The notes beneath the pieces are model-generated. The model worked only from the letters and a program-made list of their open reading frames with translations, had not been told where the DNA came from and searched no databases. Positions 27,733 to 36,862 of a stretch of 64,000 bases of DNA are shown one piece after another. This DNA comes from Bacteroidales bacterium UBA5281 (GTDB lineage: Bacteria; Bacteroidota; Bacteroidia; Bacteroidales; Lentimicrobiaceae), in NCBI GenBank assembly GCA_002410555.1, contig DHSR01000033.1, forward strand, positions 124,880 through 188,879, in the 5' to 3' direction. Within the stretch, counting starts at the first letter, position 1; every line of letters starts with the position of its first letter. The translations under genes were made by a program, and so were the position numbers.

Positions 27733-28667
27733 TATGGTTTTTTACTGTTTGAAAATAACAATTCCTTTTCTTCTGAGGTTAAACTATCATATCCCGAGCG
27801 CGAAATTTTATCGAGTATGTGATCGATTTTCTTTTGTTTTTCGACCTTTGCAATGTTATATTCTTCATCTGTAAACGGACGACCGGATTGACGGTAAACC
27901 TTAAATTTTCTGCGCTTCTGTCCTGATTGCCAACGGGTACGGGTGCGGGAAAAATTCACCCAGCCAAACATCCGGGTAATATCATAGCCAGGCAGCATCT
28001 TTACCCAGGCAAATCCCCAAAGAGCGCCGCCAAGATGAGCCAGGTGTCCGCCGGCGTTTCCAGAGTTTAACATAAACAAATCCATAACTATAGAAAAAAT
28101 GGCAATATATTTAATTTTCACCGGACCTAATAAGAACAAATGTATGGTGTAATTGGGCACATAAAAAGAGATAGCTACCACTATGGCAAGCACTGATGCA
28201 GAGGCACCAAGGGCCATGGCTGACTCTCGTACCTCAACAAAAGCGGGAAAAATATTGAAGGCAATCATATAAAATAAACCTCCTGCAATGCCTCCAAACA
28301 GGTAGGTGCCCAACAATTGTCTTTGTGATAAATACTGTACGAAAATTACTCCGAACCACCACAGCCACAACATATTAAATAATATATGCAGGAAACTAAA
28401 ATGTAAAAACATATAGGTGATTAGCGTCCAGGGACGGGCCAGAAAAGCGGTAAATGATGAAGGTAAAGCAAAAGCGTGCATCATCCACCCACCCATACTG
28501 TTTGAAGTACCCATCATTTGTCCCGGAGCATCAAACAGTGAGGCAATACTTCGAATAAGTGCCAATACCAGCCAAACCCCAATATTTATCAGAATAAGCC
28601 GGGGCAGCGCATCTTTGCGGCTGAAGAATATTTTTATCCTCTCAAGCGGTGATACAGTTTGAAACAT
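27732..28667 (-). CDS. Rhomboid family intramembrane serine protease (downstream copy)
   Basis: About 311 residues. The frame is open further upstream, but the ATG at 28667 (MFQTVSPLERI) lies 4 bases after the previous stop and gives a normal N-terminus. Six membrane helices are visible, with FLHFSFLHILFNMLWLWWFG, a serine in ALGASASVLAI and a histidine in GHLAHLGGALWG. The usual GxSG is GASA here. A basic, Arg/Lys-rich tail (from about residue 235) is an addition to the rhomboid fold. Likely an active intramembrane protease; substrate unknown. Confidence 0.88.
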   Translation of the reverse strand: MFQTVSPLERIKIFFSRKDALPRLILINIGVWLVLALIRSIASLFDAPGQMMGTSNSMGGWMMHAFALPSSFTAFLARPWTLITYMFLHFSFLHILFNMLWLWWFGVIFVQYLSQRQLLGTYLFGGIAGGLFYMIAFNIFPAFVEVRESAMALGASASVLAIVVAISFYVPNYTIHLFLLGPVKIKYIAIFSIVMDLFMLNSGNAGGHLAHLGGALWGFAWVKMLPGYDITRMFGWVNFSRTRTRWQSGQKRRKFKVYRQSGRPFTDEEYNIAKVEKQKKIDHILDKISRSGYDSLTSEEKELLFSNSKKP

Positions 28668-28671
28668 ACAA

Positions 28672-29508
28672 TTAATCCCAGTTAGTATAACGGTTAAGTT
28701 TGCGGTTCCAGTATTTGATGAGGAAAAAACCAAAAATCATTCCTCCCAGATGGGCAAAATGGGCAACATTGTCTCCGGCAGAATTTTGGATACCGAAAAA
28801 TAACTCCATAGCTCCATAACCAATGACAAACCATTTTGCCTTTATCGGGAAGAAAAAATAAAGATAGATCATGGAGTTGGGGAACATCATTCCAAATGCC
28901 AGCAAAATACCAAATACAGCTCCTGAAGCACCCACAGTAGGTACATTCATCTGTATATTGATTAAGTTATCCATATATTTACTGGCCTGGCTTATGTATT
29001 CAATATCAGCAGGAGAATTGTTCCATCGTTGAATAAAAGCCTGAACCTGTCCATAATAGGCAGGAAAATGATTGTTGATGAATGCCTCAAACGCTGAGGG
29101 TGAAGGAGCAGCCATTACCGTAGCTATGCTGTTTTCTATAGAATTGATGCCAATCCACATGACGCCCATATGCACCAGTGCTGCCCCGATTCCCGTTACA
29201 AAATAATATATCAGAAAACGCTTGGGTCCCCATACATTCTCCAGGGTATAACCAAACATCCACAATGCAAACATATTGAAGAATACATGAGTAAAATTCC
29301 CATGCAGAAACATATAAGTAACCAATTGAGCAGGGTTAAATTTGGAACTGCCAAAATAATGCATTCCCAGATAGTCGGCCAGATCAATTTGGTATACTTT
29401 GTATATGGCGAGCTGAGCCAGAAAGACCAACCCGTTGATAATCAGTAGATTTTTCACCACCGGTGGTAGCATGCTGAATCCCCGGGGCGACATTTGTTGC
29501 ATATTCAT
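28672..29508 (-). CDS. Rhomboid family intramembrane serine protease (upstream copy)
   Basis: A 278-residue membrane protease. The conserved blocks are MFLHGNFTHVFFNMFALWMFG, GASGAVFGILLAFG containing the catalytic Ser, and NVAHFAHLGGMIFGFF containing the catalytic His. A non-conserved loop (about 125-185) separates helices. The pair of tandem rhomboids follows mutL by 15 bases. Confidence 0.93.
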   Translation of the reverse strand: MNMQQMSPRGFSMLPPVVKNLLIINGLVFLAQLAIYKVYQIDLADYLGMHYFGSSKFNPAQLVTYMFLHGNFTHVFFNMFALWMFGYTLENVWGPKRFLIYYFVTGIGAALVHMGVMWIGINSIENSIATVMAAPSPSAFEAFINNHFPAYYGQVQAFIQRWNNSPADIEYISQASKYMDNLINIQMNVPTVGASGAVFGILLAFGMMFPNSMIYLYFFFPIKAKWFVIGYGAMELFFGIQNSAGDNVAHFAHLGGMIFGFFLIKYWNRKLNRYTNWD

Positions 29509-29523
29509 AGAGTCACAATATCT

Positions 29524-31350
29524 TTAACCAAATCTCTTTTCAATTTCATCGGTTGGTATGATTAATAGTATTCTTTTTCCAGATGGACTTAACTGGTTTA
29601 CCTGACAGGCAAACAGGTCGTCCACCAATGCTTGCATTTCTTCTGCAAGCAAGGTTTTGCCCGGTTTTATGGCCATGTTTCGGGCCATACAGCGTGAAAG
29701 ATTATTCTTTTTATCAAGTTTCAGGCCGAGTTGATTGGATTTATAATTTTCGAGCACCTTTTCGATGAGCTCTTGAATATTTTCATTGCCAACATCAGCC
29801 GGAACTCCCTGAACTACAAATGAGTGCTGGCCAAAGGGACCAATGTCAAAACCAAAGGCTGTAAATTCATCCATCAATTCATTAAGTAGTTCAGCATCCG
29901 GGGCTGACAAATTAACAGTGTGGGGGAAAAGTTGTTGCTGTGAATGTCCTTTTCTGTTTTCAATACGCTCCAGAAAGCGTTCGTATAAAATTCGTTCATG
30001 AGCGGCTTGCTGATCGATGAACAATAGTCCGGATTTTATTTTTGATATAACATATTTGTTGTGTAATTGCATGAATGAGCGTGAAAGTTGTACTTCTTCT
30101 GCATCACCATCAGGGGAAACTTCACCCTTAAGGGGAACTTCGGGGTTAGCCTTGTCTCCACCAGACTCATAAAGCCGTTCCCAGCCTTTGGAATGCCGGG
30201 AAGCTCCTCCAGCTCCCTGTGAGACTGCACCACCAAAAGAGCGGGATTCAAACGGATTGAATTCAGGGTCTATCTTTACCGTAGGTATTACAATGGGTTT
30301 ATTTTTCGGGAAAAAAGTATCAAACTCACCTCCGGTTTCAAAATCAAGAGTAGAGGATACACTGTATCTTCCTATGCTGAGTTTTACAGCAGCCCTCAAC
30401 ATGGCATAAATTACCTGATGCTCCTGAAAGTTAACCTCCGTTTTGGTAGGGTGAATGTTGATATCAATAGACGCCGGGTCCACTTCAAGGTATATAAAAT
30501 AGGTTGGAAAATGTCCTTCAGGAATAAGATCCTGAAATGCTTCCTCTACTGCATGATTAAAATAAGGATGCCGGATATACCGGCTGTTGGCAAAGAAATA
30601 CTGATCCCCGCGGGTACGTTTACTGCTTTCAGGTTTGCCAACATAGCCACTTATTTTAAGTACATCAGTTTCCTGGGAAACAGGAATTAGTTTTTCATAG
30701 TAACCTGAACCCAGAAGATTACCTATGCGTTGCTTTAGGTTAGCAGGCGGCAATTGAAAAACTGATTTCCCATTGTGATGCAGGCTAAAGCTAATCTCAG
30801 GATTTACAAGCGCTACGCGCTGAAATTCTTCCAGAATATGTCTGAATTCGGCCTGGTCAGATTTAAGAAAGTTACGTCTTGCCGGTACGTTAAAAAAAAG
30901 ATTTTTTACCATAATAGAAGTACCCGCTGAACAAGCGCATGGCTGTTGATCTTTAAAAACAGAGCCTTCGATAATCAGGTGGGTTCCCAGTTCATCTTCG
31001 TGTCGCCGGCTCCTTAGTTCGAGCTGGGCAATGGCCGCAATGGATGCAAGAGCCTCACCCCTAAAACCAAACGTATGTATTTTAAACAGATCAGAGGCAT
31101 CTTTGATCTTGGAGGTAGCATGACGCTCAAAAGCCATCCGTGCATCGGTAGGGGAGAGGCCACAGCCATTGTCAACAACCTGAATCAGGGTTTTACCTGA
31201 ATTAGTGATCACCAGGTCAATCTGTGTGGCTCCTGAGTCTACCGCATTTTCAAGCAACTCTTTAACTGCCGAGGCAGGCCGTTGTATCACTTCTCCCGCA
31301 GCTATCTGATTGGCTACAGCATCAGGCAATAAACGAATTATATCAGACAT
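29524..31350 (-). CDS. mutL: DNA mismatch repair protein MutL
   Basis: A 608-residue GHKL ATPase that couples MutS to strand excision. N-terminal ATPase motifs are complete: VANQIAAGEVIQRPASAVKELLENAVDSG (partially quoted), VDNGCGL, FGFRGEALASIA and KTEVNF. The linker is at about 345-410 and the C-terminal dimerisation domain follows. The endonuclease motif DQHAxxExxxxE of MutL from many phyla is DQQAAHERILYE here (from Asp446), with His changed to Gln. It follows a small membrane-protein gene by 20 bases. Confidence 0.96.
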   Translation of the reverse strand: MSDIIRLLPDAVANQIAAGEVIQRPASAVKELLENAVDSGATQIDLVITNSGKTLIQVVDNGCGLSPTDARMAFERHATSKIKDASDLFKIHTFGFRGEALASIAAIAQLELRSRRHEDELGTHLIIEGSVFKDQQPCACSAGTSIMVKNLFFNVPARRNFLKSDQAEFRHILEEFQRVALVNPEISFSLHHNGKSVFQLPPANLKQRIGNLLGSGYYEKLIPVSQETDVLKISGYVGKPESSKRTRGDQYFFANSRYIRHPYFNHAVEEAFQDLIPEGHFPTYFIYLEVDPASIDINIHPTKTEVNFQEHQVIYAMLRAAVKLSIGRYSVSSTLDFETGGEFDTFFPKNKPIVIPTVKIDPEFNPFESRSFGGAVSQGAGGASRHSKGWERLYESGGDKANPEVPLKGEVSPDGDAEEVQLSRSFMQLHNKYVISKIKSGLLFIDQQAAHERILYERFLERIENRKGHSQQQLFPHTVNLSAPDAELLNELMDEFTAFGFDIGPFGQHSFVVQGVPADVGNENIQELIEKVLENYKSNQLGLKLDKKNNLSRCMARNMAIKPGKTLLAEEMQALVDDLFACQVNQLSPSGKRILLIIPTDEIEKRFG

Positions 31351-31370
31351 AAATAAAGTTAGGCAATCGT

Positions 31371-31631
31371 TTAGTAAAAGAAAATAAAATAGAGTAAGGC
31401 GAAAGCAATTAAAATATAAATTACAAACGTTTTACCCGACAAACTGCGGTTGCTGGCATCACGTACTCGCCAGTTGTCACGAATGCGCATGCGTAAACGC
31501 TCTGACCCAGCTTCTGCCGGATCGGTATACTGCCGCAAACGCTTCTCCATTTCTTCCTTCTTCTTGTCGTAAAACAATGGTTTGTAATTATATGGCTTAG
31601 GTTTACGTGTTTTAAAAGCAACAATTTTCAT
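31371..31631 (-). CDS. Small single-pass membrane protein
   Basis: An 86-residue protein starting at the ATG at 31631 (MKIVAFKTRKPKPYNYKPL); the frame is open 11 codons further upstream but that part looks non-coding. A strongly basic N-terminal region with YDKKKEEMEKRLRQYT is followed by a single C-terminal membrane helix (TFVIYILIAFALLYFIFF). Similar small genes are often found before mutL in Bacteroidota, but I do not know the function. It is the first gene of the mutL run. Confidence 0.75.
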   Translation of the reverse strand: MKIVAFKTRKPKPYNYKPLFYDKKKEEMEKRLRQYTDPAEAGSERLRMRIRDNWRVRDASNRSLSGKTFVIYILIAFALLYFIFFY

Positions 31632-31691
31632 GTGAACTCCTTTCTTTTTTATCAGGCCATCCACGTGTTGGGCCTCAAGGGTTTTAATTTA

Positions 31692-31699
31692 CAAAAATA
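31692..31699 (-). promoter_or_regulatory. Bacteroidota -7 element for the mutL run
   Basis: The plus-strand CAAAAATA reads TATTTTTG on the minus strand, fitting TAnnTTTG. It lies about 60 bases before the small membrane-protein start. No convincing -33 element is seen. Confidence 0.4.
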
Positions 31700-31713
31700 C
31701 CGATAAATTTTAA

Positions 31714-31721
31714 TAGTTTTG
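31714..31721 (+). promoter_or_regulatory. Bacteroidota -7 element (TAGTTTTG)
   Basis: TAGTTTTG fits TAnnTTTG, 35 bases before the GroES-like start. It is divergent from and adjacent to the mutL-run element. Confidence 0.45.
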
Positions 31722-31756
31722 CACTAAAATCACAATACACAATCAATGGACTTAGA

Positions 31757-32131
31757 ATGGCTTTGAACGAAGAAAAGTTTAACAGGCTGCATGTGGTGGG
31801 CGACCGGCTACTTATTAAGCCCAGCAGCATAAAAAAAACAAAGGGCGGATTATTGTTGCCACCAGGTTACAACGAAAAGGAAGAAGTTCAATCAGGTTAT
31901 GTAGTGAAGGCTGGTCCTGGCTATCCGGTGCCCCTTGCACATGAAACCGATGAGCCCTGGAAATTAAATCAGCAGGAAAATGTGAGGTATGTTCCGCTAC
32001 AATGTCGTGAAGGCGACTATGTGCTATTTATGCAAAAGGCTGCCATAGAAATTTCTTTTAATGGTAACAAATATTTCATTGTTCCACAACAATCGGTTTT
32101 ACTGATTGAAAGAGATGAAGATCACTTCTGA
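31757..32131 (+). CDS. GroES-like co-chaperonin family protein
   Basis: A 124-residue protein of the GroES fold: VVGDRLLIKPSSIKKTKGGLLLPPGYNEKEE (partially quoted) at the N-terminus matches the GroES beta-barrel entry and its mobile-loop area, and EGDYVLFMQKAAIEI the later strands. It is longer than canonical GroES (about 95) because of an insertion around residues 55-75. It is not next to groEL, so it may be a specialised paralogue rather than the housekeeping GroES. Confidence 0.85.
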   Translation: MALNEEKFNRLHVVGDRLLIKPSSIKKTKGGLLLPPGYNEKEEVQSGYVVKAGPGYPVPLAHETDEPWKLNQQENVRYVPLQCREGDYVLFMQKAAIEISFNGNKYFIVPQQSVLLIERDEDHF

Positions 32132-32140
32132 TTTCGATAA

Positions 32141-32168
32141 AAAAAGCCTGCATTTCGCAGGCCTTTTA
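32141..32168. terminator. Bidirectional terminator
   Basis: GCCTGC (32146-32151) pairs with GCAGGC (32157-32162), flanked by an A-run on the left and CTTTT on the right. It separates the convergent GroES-like and DUF6580 genes. Confidence 0.75.
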
Positions 32169-32194
32169 GTATGATTGAATACTATTAAATATCT

Positions 32195-32722
32195 TTATGC
32201 TTTAACCAGGCGTGGAAAACGCTTCCGGGCTAAAATGAATGAGCCAAATAACACACCGCTGTAAAACAAATCGCCAGCCAGTGCGGTATTAAAGAACGGA
32301 ATGCCTGCTATATAGGCTTGCATCAGACCCGAAAAGTCCCGGGTATAGGGAAGCATCCCACTCATCCAGGCCCCAAAATTGGTAACCAGGAAAAACAGAA
32401 TGGAAGAACTTACAGTGGCAATGGCGATATTGCCGGTTTTAAGTTTTTTGCTTAGCAAAGAGCCTATTAGAACTGTGAGAATCATAGCTCCGTAAACAAA
32501 TATTATGGTGGAATGAAATCCCAAAACCAGATCGCTCAGAAACAAAGCGGCGAGTGGTAGCATAAATGCCAGCCATTTGCGATTGATAGTGGCTCCGGCA
32601 AATAACGCCATTGCTGCAACGGGTGTGAAATTTGGCCAGTGGGGAACAATTCTGAAAGCCGCTGCAATTGCTATGGCGGTAATCACAAAGATTGTTTTGC
32701 TTGAGAGTCCTCGTTTTTCCAT
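32195..32722 (-). CDS. DUF6580-type membrane protein (ECF-S-like putative transporter)
   Basis: A 175-residue integral membrane protein with about five to six helices. It contains FTPVAAMALFAGATINRKW and LSDLVLGFHSTIIFVYGA, typical of DUF6580/ECF substrate-specificity-like proteins. No energising ATPase is nearby, so the transported solute is unknown. No riboswitch was recognised upstream. Confidence 0.8.
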   Translation of the reverse strand: MEKRGLSSKTIFVITAIAIAAAFRIVPHWPNFTPVAAMALFAGATINRKWLAFMLPLAALFLSDLVLGFHSTIIFVYGAMILTVLIGSLLSKKLKTGNIAIATVSSSILFFLVTNFGAWMSGMLPYTRDFSGLMQAYIAGIPFFNTALAGDLFYSGVLFGSFILARKRFPRLVKA

Positions 32723-32957
32723 AATAGATTGGTTTTATTTGTGGGCAAAATTATAAAAGGTTTTTGAATAAGCACCCACTTTTGTTTTATTTTTCCAGTT
32801 TGATGGTTTCTGGATGTATTAACACAAATTTGTGACCCTTGTTTAAACAATTCTCTTTTTTAAAGTTCAGAGATATGCTGTTCAAAGGATATTATTCTTT
32901 ATCCCATTTTTTGACTATAAGCTATAAAGTAAGTCCACCTTTTTGGCTAAACATAAA

Positions 32958-32984
32958 AACTCCTGGTAATAATCACCAGGAGTT
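32958..32984 (-). terminator. Rho-independent terminator of the beta-barrel gene
   Basis: AACTCCTGGT (32958-32967) and ACCAGGAGTT (32975-32984) form a perfect 10-bp stem with a 7-base loop. On the minus strand the stem is followed by TTT, just past the stop at 33006. Confidence 0.8.
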
Positions 32985-33005
32985 CATTAAGTTAGTTAGA
33001 AAATT

Positions 33006-33698
33006 TTAGAATCGATATCCCAGGGAGATTCCAAAACCGGTATTTTTCATGGTAGCTTTTGTATCTACACCATAATCAGGCCTTAATTCCAGTAAACCCC
33101 ATTGCGCATTGAGTTGGGCAGATAAACCATTTTCAAGTTCGTATCCGAACAAAAAGTTGGCACCGGCATCGAAAGGTTTCACATAATACTGGTCAATAGG
33201 GTCACCAGATTTTACTTCGTTCTGAAACTTCACATCCCAATCATCATGATATTCCAGAGATCCCAGGCTTCCATCAATTTTAAATTTTCCACCCACACCG
33301 TAGGCCAGGTATGGTCCAAACCCCAGAATGAGATGTCCGGTACCAAGTAAAGGTTTGTAGATGAAATTAATGGGCAATTCAATATAAGAAAGGTGCAATT
33401 TTGCAGAACCTTCAATAATATTGCCATCATACTTTGCCAATTCGGATCCTTTAGTGGTAAAGAGTAAACCAGGTTGAACCACGAAATCCGGAGCCACGGG
33501 GATTTCAACGTTTATTCCGGCATTGAAACCAGGCAAGAGCGTGTTCTCAAGCTTATCGCCATCGGCGTCTTTACCATTGATGTTCTGCATGTCAAATCCT
33601 GCCCTTATTCCGAAACTCAGTTCCTGAGCATATAGGGCCGTGCCCAATCCGAACACCATTATTACAATGATTGATAAGATTTTAAGTTGCTTTTTCAT
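33006..33698 (-). CDS. Outer-membrane beta-barrel protein
   Basis: A 230-residue protein with a signal peptide (1-24, ending ALYAQ) and alternating amphipathic strands. FGIRAGFDMQNINGKD near the start and a C-terminal Phe (GISLGYRF) are typical of PorT/OMP_b-brl_2 small barrels. It follows an OmpA-like gene by 28 bases on the same strand, suggesting a two-gene envelope operon. Function beyond membrane location is unknown. Confidence 0.87.
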   Translation of the reverse strand: MKKQLKILSIIVIMVFGLGTALYAQELSFGIRAGFDMQNINGKDADGDKLENTLLPGFNAGINVEIPVAPDFVVQPGLLFTTKGSELAKYDGNIIEGSAKLHLSYIELPINFIYKPLLGTGHLILGFGPYLAYGVGGKFKIDGSLGSLEYHDDWDVKFQNEVKSGDPIDQYYVKPFDAGANFLFGYELENGLSAQLNAQWGLLELRPDYGVDTKATMKNTGFGISLGYRF

Positions 33699-33726
33699 GA
33701 TTTTTAATTTAAGTTAAAGTAAGGTA

Positions 33727-34398
33727 TTATTGCTTGTTTTTTGCTTCTTGTTGAGCCTGTTCTATCATTTTTTCATTGGCTACAACCAAAAAGTCAACAC
33801 GACGATTTTTTGCGCGGCCTTCTTCCGTATCATTGGTATATCGGGGAGCAGTTTCTCCGTATCCTACCATTGTGAGTCGTGATGCGGGGATATTGTGAAC
33901 TTTCAAATAATTAACCACCGCACTTGCCCGGCGTTCAGACAAAGCCTGATTATATCGTTGAGAACCTTTACTGTCTGTATGTCCCTGAACTTCAATATCA
34001 GTATCCGGATACTTATTTAGTATGCTAACCAACTGATCCAGATTACTCTGAGCGGTAGCAGTCAATACATCCTGATCGAAACCAAATAGTATTTCACCAT
34101 TCAATTCCAAAAGAATACCTTCTTCTACACGCGTTACATTGGCATCCGGAATATTTTTTTCCATTTCTTCAGCCTGCTTATCCATTTGCTTGCCGATAAT
34201 GGCACCTGTAACACCACCAACTGTTCCACCAATAATAGCGCCCAGGGCAGTATTTCCTGAAGCTCTTCCGATTACGGCTCCAGTAGCGGCACCTCCTGCG
34301 GTGCCAATGGCAGCCCCTTTCTGAGACCTGTTCATAGATGAACAACTTACGAGGGATGCTGCCATTAATCCAAGAAACATTATTTTTACTATTTTCAT
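33727..34398 (-). CDS. OmpA-family lipoprotein with glycine-zipper segment
   Basis: A 223-residue envelope protein. A lipoprotein signal ends at LVSCSS (Cys19). Residues 28-70 form glycine-zipper repeats (AAIGTAGGAATGAVIGRASG). The C-terminal OmpA domain binds peptidoglycan, with GHTDSKGSQRYNQALSERRA and a NRRVDFLV ending. It resembles E. coli YiaD. Probably anchors the outer membrane to the wall. Confidence 0.92.
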   Translation of the reverse strand: MKIVKIMFLGLMAASLVSCSSMNRSQKGAAIGTAGGAATGAVIGRASGNTALGAIIGGTVGGVTGAIIGKQMDKQAEEMEKNIPDANVTRVEEGILLELNGEILFGFDQDVLTATAQSNLDQLVSILNKYPDTDIEVQGHTDSKGSQRYNQALSERRASAVVNYLKVHNIPASRLTMVGYGETAPRYTNDTEEGRAKNRRVDFLVVANEKMIEQAQQEAKNKQ

Positions 34399-34650
34399 GA
34401 TTTGATATTTTTAAGGTTACCGCATCTGTTCTCAAAATCTGTACCAGATAACCGGAAGCAATAATTTCATGGCTATAAATAACAGATATACAATTTGTTA
34501 CAATGATACTACCAGCTTTAAATTATCATGAAGGGGTGTTGAACCCTGTTGTCACAGGTTTACCTCAAAGCGAGGAAAAAGTTCTACTTACACCGGTAGT
34601 TGATTTTCCGGTACATTTTCAATAGTTGAGCATATTTCAAAAATAATCCC

Positions 34651-34658
34651 TAAGTTTG
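34651..34658 (+). promoter_or_regulatory. Bacteroidota -7 element (TAAGTTTG)
   Basis: TAAGTTTG fits TAnnTTTG and lies 24 bases upstream of the amidohydrolase ATG. A weak GTTG occurs 22 bases further upstream. Confidence 0.45.
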
Positions 34659-34681
34659 CATGAATAAAAGTAATAGGTAAA

Positions 34682-36319
34682 ATGCCTAAGCAATTTTTAA
34701 TCTTCTCATTGGCAATCATGATGTTGTCCTCCTGTTCGGATAATCGGCCCTATGCCGATCTTATTTTAAAGAATGCCGTCATTTATACTGTTGACAGTGG
34801 CTTTACCATTTATACAGCCATGGCGGTAAAAAATGGCAAAGTGCTGGAGCTGGGCGATGATATATATATTCTGGAAAATTACATATCCGATTCCATATAC
34901 GATGCTTCAGGTAAGGCTGTATTTCCGGGCTTTATTGATGCCCATGCTCATTTTTATGGCTATGCGCTCAACATGCAATATGCTGACCTCAATGGTTGTC
35001 ATTCTTTCGATGAATTGATTGAGCGGGTGCAAAAACATCATAACCAACACCCTTCCGAATGGATTACCGGTAGGGGATGGGATCAGAATCATTGGCCAAC
35101 CAGGAAATTTCCTGACAACACCCTGTTGAATGAGTTATTTCCCGATACGCCGGTGATGTTGATCAGGGTAGATGGTCATGTGGTGCTGGTTAATCAGGCT
35201 GCCATTGACCGTTCGGGAATAAGAGCTGATAGCCTGAGAAACCCCGGTGAAGTTATTATGAAAGAAGGGAAATTTACCGGTGTTTTTCTGGAGTCATATG
35301 CTGAACAGTTTCGCAATATGGTTCCTGCTCCCCCAGAAGATGTTTTGGAACAATTGATGAAGCAAGCAGCAACAAACTGCTTTGAAGTAGGATTGACTAT
35401 GGTGGCGGATGCAGGACTGGATGCTTCAACCATCCGGTTCATTGACAACATGCAATCCGATGGGCCGTTAAAAATGGCTGTTTATGCTATGTTGAATCCC
35501 ACAGAAGAAAATTTTTCCGGGTTTCTTAATAAGGGACCTTATATTACCCCCAGGTTAAATGTTCGATCCATCAAATTATATGCTGATGGTGCATTGGGTT
35601 CCAGGGGTGCCTGCCTTTTGGAACCTTACAGTGATATGCCGGGTTACTACGGAATAGCTACCATTACTCCCGATGAGCTGGGCCGTATTTGCCTGTTGGC
35701 TTATGATAACGGTTTTCAGGTCTGTACCCATGCGATAGGAGACTCGGCGGTAAGAACAATACTAAATGTATACAGCAATTATTTGTTGCCGGGAAACGAT
35801 CTGCGCTGGCGTATCGAGCATGCCCAAATCGTTCATCCTAATGATATGGGAAAATTTGGAGAATTTGGAATTGTGCCTTCAGTACAAGCTACCCATGCTA
35901 CCTCTGACATGAAATGGGCTGAAACACGCCTTGGCCCCATTCGTATTAAAACAGCTTATGCCTATCGTAAGCTGATGCAGCAGAACAACTGGCTGCCCAA
36001 CGGTACTGATTTTCCCATAGAAGACATTAGTCCCATAAAGACATTTTACGCGGCTGTTGCGCGAAAAGATTTAAATGGGTTTCCCCCAAAAGGGTTTCAA
36101 AAAGAAAATGCCTTAACCAGAGAAGAGGCACTACGCTCAATTACTATCTGGGCAGCACGTTCATTTTTCGAAGAACACCGTAGGGGTAGCCTTGAATCAG
36201 GCAAAAATGCAGATTTTATAATTCTTGACCGGGATATAATGACTGTGGCTGAGGCGGAAATACCTAAGGCCAGCGTATTATATACCTATATTGACGGTGA
36301 AGCTGTGTACACAAAGTAA
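34682..36319 (+). CDS. Amidohydrolase family lipoprotein (YtcJ-like)
   Basis: A 545-residue metal-dependent hydrolase. A lipoprotein signal (MMLSSCSD, Cys19) places it in the envelope. Composite TIM-barrel signatures are AKAVFPGFIDAHAHFYG variants (DAHAHFYG metal site), DGALGSRGA, the CTHAIGD histidine, IEHAQI and the C-terminal ESGKNADFIILDRD. The substrate is unknown; the YtcJ family includes N-substituted formamide and nitrilase-like deformylases. Confidence 0.9.
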   Translation: MPKQFLIFSLAIMMLSSCSDNRPYADLILKNAVIYTVDSGFTIYTAMAVKNGKVLELGDDIYILENYISDSIYDASGKAVFPGFIDAHAHFYGYALNMQYADLNGCHSFDELIERVQKHHNQHPSEWITGRGWDQNHWPTRKFPDNTLLNELFPDTPVMLIRVDGHVVLVNQAAIDRSGIRADSLRNPGEVIMKEGKFTGVFLESYAEQFRNMVPAPPEDVLEQLMKQAATNCFEVGLTMVADAGLDASTIRFIDNMQSDGPLKMAVYAMLNPTEENFSGFLNKGPYITPRLNVRSIKLYADGALGSRGACLLEPYSDMPGYYGIATITPDELGRICLLAYDNGFQVCTHAIGDSAVRTILNVYSNYLLPGNDLRWRIEHAQIVHPNDMGKFGEFGIVPSVQATHATSDMKWAETRLGPIRIKTAYAYRKLMQQNNWLPNGTDFPIEDISPIKTFYAAVARKDLNGFPPKGFQKENALTREEALRSITIWAARSFFEEHRRGSLESGKNADFIILDRDIMTVAEAEIPKASVLYTYIDGEAVYTK

Positions 36320-36382
36320 AGCATTCTGATAGGTGAACATTGCTGTCACGGCAAGTGTTTATATTGTTTTGCTTTAAAAATC

Positions 36383-36862
36383 ATGAGGAATTTCATATTC
36401 GTTTTGCTGTTTTTGCCTGGTATTGCTGTTTTTAGTCAATCCGTACCGATTGTTGATTTTGAGCAACTGCAACCCAGACTTCAACTGAGCAACGACACCA
36501 CCTATATAGTAAATTTCTGGGCTACCTGGTGTCTGCCATGCATTAAAGAAATGCCTGCTTTTCAAAAAATTCATGAGGAATATATCTCCCAAAAGGTTAA
36601 AGTATTGCTCGTTAGCCTCGATTTTGTCAAACACATTGATTCCCGGCTTATACCATTTATTGAAAAGCATGAACTCACACCAGAAGTGATTGTACTCAAT
36701 GATCCCGATGCCAATGCCTGGATAGATAAAGTTAGTCCCAGGTGGTCGGGTGCGTTGCCCGCTACTTTAATATTTAATAAAAATTTTAGGGAGTTCTTTG
36801 AACAAGAATTCACCTATTTATCACTTAAACAAATCGTTGAATCTAATCTTGTAAAACAATGA
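36383..36862 (+). CDS. TlpA-like thioredoxin-fold protein
   Basis: A 159-residue exported thiol-disulfide protein. A signal peptide (1-20, ending VFSQS) is followed by the thioredoxin fold with WATWCLPC (Cys50, Cys53) and a cis-Pro-type GALPATLIFNK segment. Such proteins reduce disulfides or support cytochrome assembly in the periplasm. Its last four bases overlap the start of a second thioredoxin-fold gene. Confidence 0.9.
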   Translation: MRNFIFVLLFLPGIAVFSQSVPIVDFEQLQPRLQLSNDTTYIVNFWATWCLPCIKEMPAFQKIHEEYISQKVKVLLVSLDFVKHIDSRLIPFIEKHELTPEVIVLNDPDANAWIDKVSPRWSGALPATLIFNKNFREFFEQEFTYLSLKQIVESNLVKQ

